Below the pieces are notes generated by a model. The model was given only the letters and a program-made list of their open reading frames with translations, was not told the DNA's origin and made no database searches. Below are positions 11,704 through 22,700 of a stretch of 64,000 bases of DNA, piece after piece. The DNA is taken from NCBI GenBank assembly GCA_022578605.1, contig MU394058.1, positions 620,001 through 684,000 of the forward strand. Direction: 5' to 3'. This DNA comes from Camillea tinctor (taxonomy: Eukaryota; Ascomycota; Sordariomycetes; Xylariales; Xylariaceae). Within the stretch, counting starts at the first letter, position 1; every line of letters begins with the position of its first letter. The position numbers and the translations under genes were made by a program.

Positions 11704-12612
11704 AGGAGAGCTGGCCTTTTTTCGTCGTGCGTATGCTCACGATTCTTGGCTACTCGCCGCCTACGTGTTGTCCTCTTTGGAGAGTGGCCGCCGACTTATG
11801 CGCATTTCTACGACTTTCACTGTCTTCGTTTTCCAGTTCCCCTTTAAGCCCCCTTTGTTTTTGTGTTTTTTTTTCAGTACATGTTCGCCGCCTCCCCAGC
11901 ACGACTGCCACAGCACTTGGACCACCAGATAATCATCACGACCTTGGCCTTTTGGACCTGTTGTCACAAACATGCACACCTGTCTATGTGGTAATCACAG
12001 GTTCAATGTTTTCCTGTACAGATGTGCATTTTCTTTTGGTAAGACAAAACCATGCCTTGAAAGGGGGCCAAGAAAATGCATGCTAACATTCCGTAGTGAT
12101 TCAACTCGACATGGCATGATCAAGTGTTGCGAGGGCTTTTGATCAGACAATGGTCTTGGACAGGGTGTTGGAATGGCTTTCAGCATACAAGGGGGGGCAT
12201 TTGCACAGACAGACTAACCGACACTGTTTACATGTATGATATATGTATTATTTCCTTATCCAATCTCATCTAGTTCTCTCTAGATAGAATTGGAAATACT
12301 TTTCTACCCAAAAATTGTTTCCCGGCTCGTCCATCATAAATAAGTTGTATGTCCTTGTGCTTGGGGCATGTTATTTACTTGCCTACCTTCACGTATGCAG
12401 GCATATCTGTTCAATAATCATGGCAATAGTGCTCCCACATGCATTTTGGCATTTTTTTTTCCTAGCAACGATACAGCTGGGTATAACTAAAATACACATA
12501 AATATCCAATAGAGGGTATAATTATATATCGACCGCCATGTATGAATTTGGTTGAGGTCGGCAAGCAAAAAACAAAATATCGAACCACCGCTCTTGTTCC
12601 CACTGGATATAC
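11704..12612. other. Intergenic DNA between convergent genes
   Basis: About 0.9 kb of 3'-flanking DNA shared by two convergent 2EXR-like genes. T-rich with no coding signal; it should hold both terminators, but no distinctive motif is visible. Confidence 0.5.
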
Positions 12613-13536
12613 TTAGTCAATCCACCTAGCAGCCTTCGCGAGGCCTCGCAAGGTCTCAAGCTCTTCCAAAGGTAATTTATATCTCCACCGGGCCGCTATC
12701 TCAATAACTGTTTCTTCCCATTCCCCTACACAAGCAAACCCATCAGAGGACGATAGTAGCTGCTCGGGCTCGCGTAAGGCCAATTTGTAGTGCTCCGTGA
12801 GAGCAGTCAAAACACTATTCCATATCCTTACCAGATCATTTAGCCCACCCTGCACAATCCGGTCTGGGTAGGTGAAGACCGTTAACCCATGTGTTCTCTC
12901 CCTGTTCTTTACTTGCAGGGCAATTCTGGACATGATTTTCTCCGGCAGCTCATCCCAATAGAACCCGGTCAGATGGACCCTTTTAAGGCAAGGCATCTTG
13001 TCGATGAAGTAAAAGCATTGCTCCATCATGGTGGCAAGGTTTCTGTCATACATGTGGTGGTCTACTAGCTCCTCCAGCAACTTGGTTGGCCTCTTCTTCC
13101 ATTCTATTTGGAGTGTCGTTGCTTTGGTGAACTCCATGTACTGGTCGGCTTGAGGCATGCCCCTGTCGAGAACTTTATAGCTAACAACAATCTGGCGGGC
13201 GTTGCGGGGGGCAAACCGGTGCGAACTGGAGATCTCCCACTGGAATGCCCAGGTAAAGTAGTCAATGATGGGTGTGAACCACAGAGACCGGAAAATCTCG
13301 GGTCTGGCCTCGATGTATGCCATACGACAGGTCAGGAGAAGGGATGGTGTGGCATGGTCGGCATTTAGGTCGTGATATGTATCAGCGAGTAGCGCAACAT
13401 CACGCTTAATGACGACCTCGTAGTATTCATATATTTTTAGCCGTATTTCCGGGGGTAATACGGTAAATAGCAGAGAGGATGATTGGCGTTGCAATGCGTC
13501 CTGTCTACCAAACTGAAGAACAGTTCGTTCGGGCAT
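12613..13536 (-). CDS. 2EXR/F-box-like domain protein
   Basis: Function unknown. A single exon of 307 aa from the ATG at 13536; the frame extends 19 codons further upstream but without another ATG. The N-terminal domain is a textbook match to the 2EXR/F-box-like pattern: LFTVLPPEIRLKIYEYYEVV (about residues 23-42), followed by PSLLLTCRMAYIEARPEIF (about 65-83), where TCRxxxxEARP is the second signature. The rest contains conserved-looking aromatic segments (WFTPIIDYFTWAFQWEIS) and ends in a helix-rich tail (LPLEELETLRGLAKAARW). Base composition is more AT-rich than in the neighbouring 10687-11703 gene. A probable LTR in the same orientation lies 345 bp upstream of the start codon, so part of the promoter may derive from it. 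Confidence 0.75.
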   Translation of the reverse strand: MPERTVLQFGRQDALQRQSSSLLFTVLPPEIRLKIYEYYEVVIKRDVALLADTYHDLNADHATPSLLLTCRMAYIEARPEIFRSLWFTPIIDYFTWAFQWEISSSHRFAPRNARQIVVSYKVLDRGMPQADQYMEFTKATTLQIEWKKRPTKLLEELVDHHMYDRNLATMMEQCFYFIDKMPCLKRVHLTGFYWDELPEKIMSRIALQVKNRERTHGLTVFTYPDRIVQGGLNDLVRIWNSVLTALTEHYKLALREPEQLLSSSDGFACVGEWEETVIEIAARWRYKLPLEELETLRGLAKAARWID

Positions 13537-13880
13537 GATTAACTCTCTATCCGGTAGGTAAGGGATAGTATATAAGGTAGCCAGATGTTGCAACTAGGTC
13601 GAGAATGTTCGTTAGGAAGCTCTCTTTCTATATACGCTCACACGTTCCTGATATCTCAAGTCGTTAGCTTTTCTTCAGTGGAAAGAAAGGGGAGAAGGGT
13701 GGGAGTGTTTCTCACAGAGTCGCACTTCTTATTGTATATCTAGAGCTCTTGGGTATACAGATAATTAAGCAATAGTGACAAATAGTAAGAAATGTGTTAG
13801 GCAAATATTGTCTTAGGTGAAGCAATGGTGATATTTATAACAAGACTTTACTGCTGTCTGGTGTAGTCTCTGATATCAGA

Positions 13881-14295
13881 TGTTGAGATGGAGTGCAAGA
13901 GAGGCAGAAGTCTCCTGGGTTATATAGATTTAGGAATTTGAGATTTCATTAACTGATGCGTGAATGGGAAAATAACAGTATTGTTTCAATTATCTTTTGG
14001 TGGTCAATCACCCCTTAGATATCGCCATTCTCCCGCTGTGCCACCACCTACTCGCCGCACAAACATGTTGAAGGCGGCAGGGTGAATGGTTACAAGGGGT
14101 GAATATTTACAGTGATAACAGTGTTGAGCCGTGGGTTATTGATTTTTTTAAAGTGGGGGTGAAATATAATAGGCAAAGTTATGTGCCATTGTCATTCAAT
14201 TTTAGTAGTGTAAGACAAAAAAAAGAAAGGGGAAAAAAGAAGTACGTGCCTCTATGTAGGATAAATCTATTTTAGATACTCCGTACACACCAACA
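13881..14295 (-). mobile_element. Probable solo or 5' LTR, Ty1/copia-like
   Basis: On the plus strand the segment begins TGTTG and ends CAACA, a perfect 5-bp terminal inverted repeat. Read on the minus strand it starts TGTTGGTGTGTACGGAGTAT, has a TATA-like TATATAA (13926-13920) near its downstream end, and ends CTCAACA. Directly after that end comes TCTGATATCAGAG, close to the TGGTATCAGAG-type copia primer binding site known from plants (one G-to-A difference). No 5-bp target duplication is visible (flanks tcaga and ttgcc) and no gag-pol reading frame follows; instead a 2EXR-like gene does. It could be a chance arrangement of short motifs. Confidence 0.45.
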
Positions 14296-15846
14296 TTGCC
14301 CCTGTTTCACAAACTTTGGGCAGCTAGATACCTACCAAGAATTGGATTTGATACTTCTGATGCTTATTACATGAGAATGTGGTTGAAGGCTTAGGAGGCT
14401 TTTCTGGCAGGAACCCTTTGAGCACGTATGCTGAGTTGTAGCGGCTTGGGGTTTGAATTAAAGTAAGGGAGGATCGTAGGCCTCCTTAAATACTATACAT
14501 TTCCCCCCGATTTATCCTTATAATGTTTGCCTCATTACTGATTGGTTCCAAATAAAATGCTCGCAATCATCATTGTGGCCCTTATCTGCCAACAGTAGTG
14601 TTTGATAGAGTAACACGGGTACTGCTTGTCATCCATCAATGTCGTATTCTTTCCCTAGCTACACAACACTTTTTCTCCTTTCTCATGGCCACGGGGAAGA
14701 GGATAGTTGTTTGTCAAGTCCCACGATGAGGGATAAAATATAGTATACGTGCAGATTCTCGGTTTTTATATCCATTCCACTCACATGTTCAAGCTCCTCT
14801 GACTACGTACTGATATACGATGAGGCCTGTATGACTATATATAAGGGTAATCAGTTTCTAGAACAATAAAACATAAGATCATATTTTGTCGAGAGCCAAC
14901 GTATTGTCGAAAGCGTCATAGAAGTCTATTTCTCTTATCCTACCTTATATCTTGAGTCTAGAGGCTACAGTGGTAGATAAGTATAGGATTACTCAGATAA
15001 AACATAGGCAATTTCGGTGATGGAGCTTCATATTCTCCACGGTTCAATATATTTTAGACCAGACTCCCTAAGATTCTATCAGGCAACATTTTCTTCCGGG
15101 GCAAATTGCATAGCAAATCATTTGGATATTCTCTGTGAGGAGCCGAAGAGCTGAACTCTTAGCCCATAAAACAGAAGAAGTTGTCTATATATAAATAAGC
15201 CACACTCCTCTACGTGGTCACCTAAGCAGCTTGGTTCTTTGCGCAACAATAATATTGTTTCCCTCCCGTTAGGGCTCACATCCGGCATTATCCATCCCTG
15301 GTCGGTTAAGCAAGTACCAAAACTTTGTATCTTGCACCTTTGGGTAAGGCAGTTGAGTTGTAGTAACTTAGATGAAAATATACCTGGAAACGAGAAGCGA
15401 GAAATGTTGTTTTTACGGAGTATAGTATTATATCAATAAAATAAGGTAGCTAGGAGGTAGGTAAACTGTCCTTGGATAAGTATGGCCAACTCACTATTTC
15501 ATATTCCATTCTAGGTACACGCATATTAACACGATATAGTATAAATCTATCGTAGTTATTAGCGCCTATCCAGGGACTACTTAGATATCACGACATGTGA
15601 ATGATTCATATTGCGGTTATAGAGCCTTTATGCCCTGGTAGCTAGTTAGTAACTTAGATGATTTGTTTCAGCCAATTTTAAGATGAAAACCAGCCAGTTT
15701 CACTATACTTGTCTGTTTAGGTTCTTTATAGCGTCATTTTCATCCATTATAACCCAAACTCTGACCTGTGTAAGTTATATAGTTAGGTATTGCCTACTAA
15801 GGCGACTGTTAGGTGTTAATATGCATACTTGTCACGGACCACCTCA

Positions 15847-15869
15847 ACACGTGACCTGGGATCACGTGT
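15847..15869. promoter_or_regulatory. CACGTG E-box dyad inside the putative LTR
   Basis: Two CACGTG hexamers (15848-15853, 15863-15868) lie in an 8-bp inverted repeat, ACACGTGA and TCACGTGT, with a 7-bp spacer. bHLH factors bind CACGTG, so this could be an LTR enhancer element; no functional evidence exists here. Confidence 0.5.
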
Positions 15870-15921
15870 CAAGGTGGATAAGATCCACAAGTCGACGGAA
15901 TAGATGGTCGACTCCATCGAG

Positions 15922-15948
15922 CGACGAAGTCGGCGATCGACTTCGTCG
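15922..15948. repeat. Perfect 11-bp inverted repeat, 5-bp loop
   Basis: The arms CGACGAAGTCG and CGACTTCGTCG pair perfectly around GCGAT. Several GTCGAC hexamers surround it (near 15892, 15907 and 15945). It sits within the putative LTR U3, just before its TATA box. Confidence 0.85.
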
Positions 15949-16570
15949 ACCCCATAACTATATATACACTCATTTATTCCCTATGTAACTAGAATAGCCA
16001 GTGATCAATCTAAGCATACTTTGTATGGGAACTATCCTTGCGACTATACTATTTTACTACTGATACATAAACCCTCGACTCTTAGTCGTAACAATACTAC
16101 GACTTGGGAGATATTGCTATTTATCTGAAGATGTTTTTTGGGGTTTTTTTTTATAAACATCATCCCTTGTTTAATCAGCTGTACTATTGATTGAAAAATG
16201 ATAACCGCTTGCCAAATATTGATGTTTATATTATTGTGAATGAAGGACAACGGTAATACTAGTTAATACCTACATAGTATGTACCTACAGCTTGTATGTA
16301 CCTAGGTACCCTAAGGGAAAGCAATAAGAAGAAGCTCAGACCTTTTGAAAGGGACTAATCACGTGAAGGATAAGATAAGTCACAAATAGTACATACCTAG
16401 TAGATAAGGTAACAAGGTATCAAGGTACTTTAGGTTACCTAGCAGCCCCTGGTCCACAATCGCGTTTCTTAGCTGTGAGTTCTTTCCCCAGCTCGCGTCC
16501 CTTGGTTCCCCATAATTTCTTTTCTTAGTCAACCCCCAAAACGATCCAGCCCCAAAATTCAACTCTTGAG

Positions 16571-16610
16571 CCTCGTCTTGCCTCGTCTTGCCTCGTCTTG
16601 CCTCATTCTT
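16571..16610 (+). repeat. Tandem 10-mer repeat, about 4 copies
   Basis: Three exact copies of CCTCGTCTTG (16571-16600) are followed by a diverged fourth copy, about 300 bp upstream of the RSC7-like start codon. Confidence 0.95.
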
Positions 16611-16832
16611 GTCGCCCGCTAAGTTGCAAGTTATCGACTTGAGCATTCCAGAATATCACAGCACACCAAATCACCAATTGCGCTTTGCGCATTTGATGTC
16701 CTCATAATCTTTTTGATGCAAAGTGACCTGTTCACACCGCGCCTCCCATTTCCATTTCATTGTTTCTTTAAACAGAACCATCGAGATCCGACATCTCAAT
16801 AAAATAAAATAAACAGATTCCAAACGACTTGT

Positions 16833-16857
16833 CGCATCGCATCGCATCGCATCGCAT
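16833..16857 (+). repeat. CGCAT pentamer x5 in the RSC7 leader
   Basis: Five exact CGCAT copies lie 46-70 bp upstream of the ATG at 16903, probably in the 5' UTR. Such repeats can vary in length between strains. Confidence 0.95.
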
Positions 16858-16902
16858 TCTACACACCCTCTCGTCTCGCCACGTCACTTTTCCCTTCTCA
16901 AA

Positions 16903-18564
16903 ATGCCGCGCCGACCAGGACGTGCAGCCGCTAAGCGCGCTGCCGCAAAGCTTGGTAAAGACCTCTGTTTTATTACTATCATTATCACCACCCATGGACT
17001 AACGTGTTAACCTTTGTGGCACTTATGTAGAGAGCACACCAAAAACATTCGACGAGATCGAGGATGAGGTCATGCCCGATGCTGATGCCTCCGAAGGCGA
17101 GCCACAACCAGAACCCGAAGAACAAGAGAACGAAGAGTCAGGGGCAGATGCCGAAGAAAACCAAGATTCCGATATCCCCTCCGCCAAGTCACCCTCCCCG
17201 CCACCCCAGCAAACAGTAAGAAGGAGACGCCTGGGACGACCGCCCAAGAACAGACCCCCTGACTGGGACAACCTGCCCCTCGAGAGCCCCCAGCGCGATG
17301 CGAACGACACCCCCAGACGTCGTGGCCGTGGTGGTTGGAGAGGCCGAGGTGGGCGGAAGGGTGCTCCTTACCAGCCGACACAGCAAGCCATCGACAAGGA
17401 AGGGAATGTGATGGATATCGTTAATGACGAGGTTGCCCTGCCCGAGGATCCTGAAGGAGAAACCAAGGTCGACAAGATGGGTCGCCTTCAGGGCGGACGC
17501 GAGTACCGATGTCGAACCTTTACCGTGGCCGGCCGCGGCGACCGTCTTTACATGTTGTCCACCGAGCCCGCTCGTTGTGTGGGTTTCCGAGACTCGTACC
17601 TTTTCTTCACCAAACACAAGCGACTTTACAAGATCATTGTGGACGATGACGAGAAGCGTGATATGATCGAGCGCGAAATTATTCCTCATTCCTACAAGGG
17701 CCGCGCAATAGGTGTCGTGACGGCCCGATCGGTCTTCCGGGAATTTGGCGCTCTGATCGTGGTGGGTGGCAAGAGGATCATCGACGACTACGAGGTTACG
17801 AAGTTGAGGGCTGAAGGCGTGGTCGAAGGAGAAATTGCCGATCCCAACGACAAGTTCGTCGAAGGCGAGGAGTACAACAAGAATCAATATGTCGCGTGGC
17901 ACGGTGCCAGTGCTGTATACCACGCCGGAGCCCCTTCTGTTCCTGCGCAAAACGGCAAGGTAGACATAAAGAAGAGGCGTGTAAATGTGACCGATGTCAA
18001 CTGGCAACTTGAGCATGCCCGGGAAGCAAGGTACGTCACATTAATGTCCCCTATTTGAAAAAAAAAGTTGTAAGTGATCACTAACACAAATGCAGTCGCT
18101 TCAACGCCGAAATAGGCGCCATTCGCCGCCAGAACCTCTCGGGAGTCTACGACATCCACACCAACATGCTGCAGTACCCAGCCATCACTCAGCCAACACA
18201 CGCGCGGATCGAGCAAGTGACGGATTCAGCAGCCCCGACGGACAGCGCGCGCTTCCCGCCAATGGACCCTAAGATCCCGCGCAACTTCACCGTCATTGAC
18301 ACGTACATGGAGATGCCGCCCGCCGGCGTCTCGCCCGCCGTCTACGAACAGCGCGAGGTGCCCGCCTTCCTAACCGACTTCCAAGGCCTCGGCACCGTCT
18401 CTGCCGACATCATGGACGAGCTGCCACCCGAGTGCCGCGCCGCCTTCGAGAAGGCCCTCGGCCAGGAGAAGGCCTGGAAGGCCAAGTGGGGCCCCGAGGC
18501 CACCTCCGCGCACCGCCGCGCCCCCATCATAGACGCTGCTATTGTGCCCTATAGCAGGATGTAA
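16903..18564 (+). CDS. Chromatin remodelling complex subunit, RSC7/SWP82 family
   Basis: RSC7 (Npl6) and its paralogue Swp82 are accessory subunits of the nuclear RSC and SWI/SNF ATP-dependent remodellers. Three exons, 16903-16954, 17031-18030 and 18096-18564, with GT-AG introns, give 506 aa. Seen: a basic, Ala/Arg-rich start (PRRPGRAAAKRAAAK), an acidic low-complexity segment (about 22-66), an AT-hook-like RRRRLGRPPKNRPP (about 81-94), an RG-rich stretch (PRRRGRGGWRGRGGRKG, about 112-128), and then the family's conserved core from about residue 165 (GRLQGGREYRCRTF, GRGDRLYMLSTEPAR, SYLFFTKHKRLYKI, IGVVTARSVFREFGA). The C-terminal part keeps SGVYDIHTNMLQYP and IPRNFTVIDTYMEMP. The tiny first exon was placed by the frame join K-L-E-S-T-P. 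Filamentous fungi often have one gene for this family, so RSC7 and SWP82 are not separable here. Confidence 0.92.
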
Positions 18565-19703
18565 GGGACAAGCAGAAAGGGGCGTCTAGATGTAGTCGGA
18601 AATGGAGAGGGGAAGGGAGTCAAAGACTTACTATGACTGCTATTGTTAGCTATTTTTTTTTCTTCTTGATGTTAGGTGTTGTCGGTGTTGGGGCCGGCTG
18701 CCAGAGGTATAGGCTATACCTATGATAAAGAATGGATGGGAGGAGAAAAAGAGAAAGAGACAGAAAGGAGATAAGTGTGTGGATGCACCTATTCATGAGA
18801 AACTTAATTTAAGATCAAGGAGGGAGGAGTTCCTACACATGAGGTTGCTTCAATGCAATAGTGCTAGTAATAATAGCCTAGGTAGAGGTTATAATATGAT
18901 ATTCCTCTCATTGTGCTGTTATCATTGTTATTCTTGTAGGTGTCAGTAATGAATTCAAATCTAGATATCAGAATGTGTTGTGTGTTGCCATATCCTTTTC
19001 TCTCCTTTCCCCCCTTCTAGCCAGTAGGCTAGTAGTTTTACGTTAAGAGGGGCACAAGCTTCATTCCGAAGTATGATCTTTATAATTAATTCATATGGCT
19101 TTGAAGTTCTAGCTTGGAATACCAATATTGTGTTGGTCTCGTAACGGATAGCTCCCTATCGGTATATCAGATGTTCTTTATCCCAATAACCTATAATAGG
19201 GGCAGATTAGGTAGTCTCAAGAATTAGGTTCTGCATTCAAGGGCAACCTATATAGATACTAACCTTAATATAAGGTAGGTAGCACTCAGTCCTATATGTG
19301 ATCACATGTAAGTACCTACTCGTATGCACATATGTAGGTGGATAGGGTAGATATCTTAGCATGCGAGATAAGATAACAGAAACTTCCTTTTTTGGTACAT
19401 GTAGAACCCTTATGTGAGTAGGCAATGGTTCCGATATAGGGTAACCCCACGTGGCTAGCCGCACATAAAGCCCGAGGCTTGCATCATTCTGCTTCCTTCA
19501 CTGCAACAACCGTGTGTAAGTAACCGGGATACCGTACTGAGGACCGTATCATATTGGCCCGTTTGCTCACAAACCCACGCATTCGGGTATTCGATTCTAG
19601 AGGAAAAGGTGAAATATTTTTATAAACACCCAAATCGTTAACTCCAGAATTAATGCTAACCAAAGTATAAGGGGCGTTCGGGGTCGTCGCATATATCAAG
19701 AAA
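18565..19703. other. Intergenic DNA, about 1.1 kb
   Basis: AT-rich spacer between co-directional RSC7-like and NAD+ synthetase genes. No coding exon is seen. It must hold the RSC7 3' end and the NAD+ synthetase promoter. TAGGTA/TACCTA words are frequent around 19200-19340. Confidence 0.5.
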
Positions 19704-22700
19704 ATGGCTCCCCTCGTGACGCTAGCAACGTGCTCCCTCAACCAGGTAATGTATCCATCCATATATTTGTATCTCGGGATGCTATAAGGGGTAGAACGAA
19801 AACTAATTGAATACTTGTTCTTGTGAATAGTGGGCGTTAGACTGGGAAAACAACCTAGCCAGAATCAAGACCTCCATTCATCAGGCCAAGGCTGCTGGCG
19901 CGAGCTTGCGTACAGGTCCCGAGTTAGAAATATGTGGATATGGCTTGCTGGACCATTACCTCGAAGATGAAACCTACACGAACTCATTGGTGAGATTCAA
20001 GAATATTTTCACATTTTTATTTTCTGATCTAAACTGACATTTCGTTACCACCTCAGGACATGTTGTTCAAGATCGTGACAGACACCTCACTCCATGGCAT
20101 CATTATCGATGTCGGCCTGCCGATTATGCACAGGTATATAACCTTTGTTTATTGTACTTATAATAACCTCGTATCCTGACTAGAGTAAAATAGGGGTTTG
20201 AGGTTCAACAGCCGTGCCATTATCCTGGATGGGAAGCTACTTTGTCTAAGGCCCAAATTGTACCTCGCGAACGACGGGTAAGCCACCCTGTATTCGATCA
20301 CAAGATTCCTCCCGGAAGCAAAGTACTGACCCTACTCGCCAAAAAGAAACTTCCGGGAGAACAGGCACTTTACTCCGTGGTTCGGACCAAGACATGTAGA
20401 GGACTACCTCCTTCCTCCTGCGCTCAGGGAGGACCAGGGAACGCGCCACGTTCCAATCGGAGATGTCATTCTATCTCTTAACGATACCTGTAGGGACTGA
20501 AAACATATTCTACAAGACTGCTTAGAATGAGACGCTAACTCGCTTTTGTCTATTAGCACTCGCCGCCGAGAGTTGTGAGGAACTGTTCACTCCGCAGGCG
20601 CCACACATCAATATGTTAGTATCCCATATCAAAATCCACTAGCAGCAATTTTATTCACCTCACATAGGGCCTTGAACGGCGTTGAGATCTTCACCAATAG
20701 CTCGGGGTCACACCATAGTCTGCGAAAGCTAAACGAAAGGATGGCCCTCATACAGGAAGCAACACGAAAGTCCGGCGGTGTCTATCTATATGCTAACCAA
20801 CTAGGTACTTCTTGTCTCTTATCTAGCAGTTTCGTGTTTTTTTTTTCCTTGTAAGCTAACCTCATCAGGTTGTGATGGTGATCGATTATATTACGATGGT
20901 TGCTCGATGATCATCGTCAACGGCGAAATTGTTGCTCAGGGAGCCCAATTCTCATGCACGGATATTGAAGTGGTGACAGCAACGGTCGACTTGGAAAAAG
21001 TCAGAGCCTACCGCTTTGCCCCATCGCGTAACTTCCAAGCTATACAAGCCCCAACATATAAGAGAATTGAAGTCGATTACAGCCTTGCCCATGACGATAT
21101 TGACGTCCTTAAAGCTCCAACGCCGTCCAGGCCGCCAAGATATCACCTTCCAGAAGAGGAAATTGTACGTACACTTAGCTTTAGGTCGTGGTTAGGCCTC
21201 CCCTGAAAAAGCCGAATGCCATCCTACTAACGATGAATCAAATAGGCCCTTGGTCCCGCGTGTTGGCTGTGGGACTACTGTGAGTTCCTTAAAACCCAGC
21301 AGCTAAGTACTCTGACGAGATTACTAACTATTAGAAGTGCGACGAAGTAAGGCTGCAGGCTTCCTAATTGCCCTGTCAGGTGGCATTGACTCATGTGCAA
21401 CGGCTACCATTGTATACAGCATGTGTAGGCTAGTGGTCGAAGCTGTCAAAGCCGGTAATCCAGAAGTCATACAAGATGTTAAGCGAATCGCTGCCTATTC
21501 CCAAAAGTTACCAGAGACCCCAGAGGAGTTCTGCGGTCAGATCTTCCACACAGTCTATATGGGAATGGAAAACCAGAGCAGCACGGAGACCAGACAACGA
21601 GCAAAGGACCTGGCTCAACGTATCGGCAGCCACCATACCGATATAAATATCGACGAAACTTTCCACGCTACCAAAAACCTGATCACTCAGGGGACGGGCT
21701 TTGAACCTAAATTCAAAGTTCACGGAGGCTCACAAACAGAGAACCTAGCGTAAGTTATACGAAAAGTTGACCCCCTGGTTAGCCAACTGTGGTTGTAGCA
21801 CTGCCACGATGGGTCAATATAACCATGGATGGTGGCCCGTTCAAGAACTGCTTCAGAAGATTGTAAAAGAATGGATTGCTAACTTTTTATGAATGAAGTC
21901 TCCAGAATATCCAAGCTCGTAGCCGTATGGTTATCGCCTATTACTACGCGCAAATGCTCCCAACTGTCCGTCAGCGGCCAGGAGGGGGCAGCCTATTGGT
22001 CCTTGCATCCAGCAATGTTGATGAGTGCTTGAGAGGCTATCTCACTAAATATGACTGCAGCTCTGCAGATATCAATCCTATAGGATCCATCAGCAAAACA
22101 GACTTGAAGGGATTTATTTCCTGGTCAGCTAAGAACTTCGACATGCCCATTCTAGAGGAATTCATCCATGCCATTCCCACGGCCGAGCTCGAACCTATCA
22201 CCGCTGACTATGTTCAAAGCGATGAAGCTGATATGGGAATGACCTATGATGAACTGTCTCGCTTCGGTACATTGCGCAAGCAGGACAAGCTGGGCCCTTA
22301 CGGCATGTTCATACGGCTACTCCATGAATGGGGCAACGATGGCAAGCTCAGCCCCCGTGAGATAGGCGACAAGTGCAAACGTTTCTACCATTACCATGTA
22401 CGTCCCCCCTCCCCCTTTTGCCCGTCTCGGGAGTCAAATTTGCCTATTGCTGCTCAGCATATGAGTCTTGACCCTGAGATGCAGACCAAATAATAAAAAA
22501 GCTCCTCGGTGTGCAATTACTAACTCTATTCTAGTACATAAACCGCCACAAGCAGACGGTTGCCACACCTGGTGAGTTCTATAAAAACAAAACAATCGGA
22601 AATGCAACAAAAAGCTAACCGAACTTGACAGCCTACCATGCGGAGAGCTACAGTCCGGATGACCATAGATTCGACTTACGCCCCTTTCTTTACCCGCCTG

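Larger units (their letters stand above)
15807..16093 (+). mobile_element. Probable solo LTR, Ty1/copia-like
   Basis: A 287-bp segment with perfect terminal inverted repeats TGTTA and TAACA. It is more G+C-rich and structured in its first half than the AT-rich DNA around it. It contains an E-box dyad, an 11-bp inverted repeat, and a TATATATA box (15959-15966) about 130 bp before the end, the order expected of U3-R-U5. No target duplication is evident (gcgac left, atact right) and no primer binding site or polypurine tract flanks it, so it would be an old solo LTR. Confirmation needs a second genomic copy. Confidence 0.45.
13537..16902. other. AT-rich intergenic region with LTR remnants
   Basis: About 3.4 kb with no convincing coding exon. 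It is rich in TA-containing words and stop codons in all frames, and holds two probable LTRs (13881-14295 and 15807-16093). Towards the right end it becomes the RSC7 promoter/leader, with two short tandem repeats. The TA richness would fit repeat-induced point mutation of old transposon DNA, but I cannot measure this by eye. Confidence 0.5.

Noticed and set aside
15402..15849. Alternative LTR call from TGTTG (15402) to CAACA (15845-15849)
   Set aside because: Overlaps the better bounded 15807-16093 candidate and lacks a TATA box or primer site at the proper end; only its TACGGAGTA word is notable.
17189..18016. 275-codon open frame on minus, opposite the RSC7-like gene
   Set aside because: Shadow of the conserved plus-strand frame; no recognisable domain.
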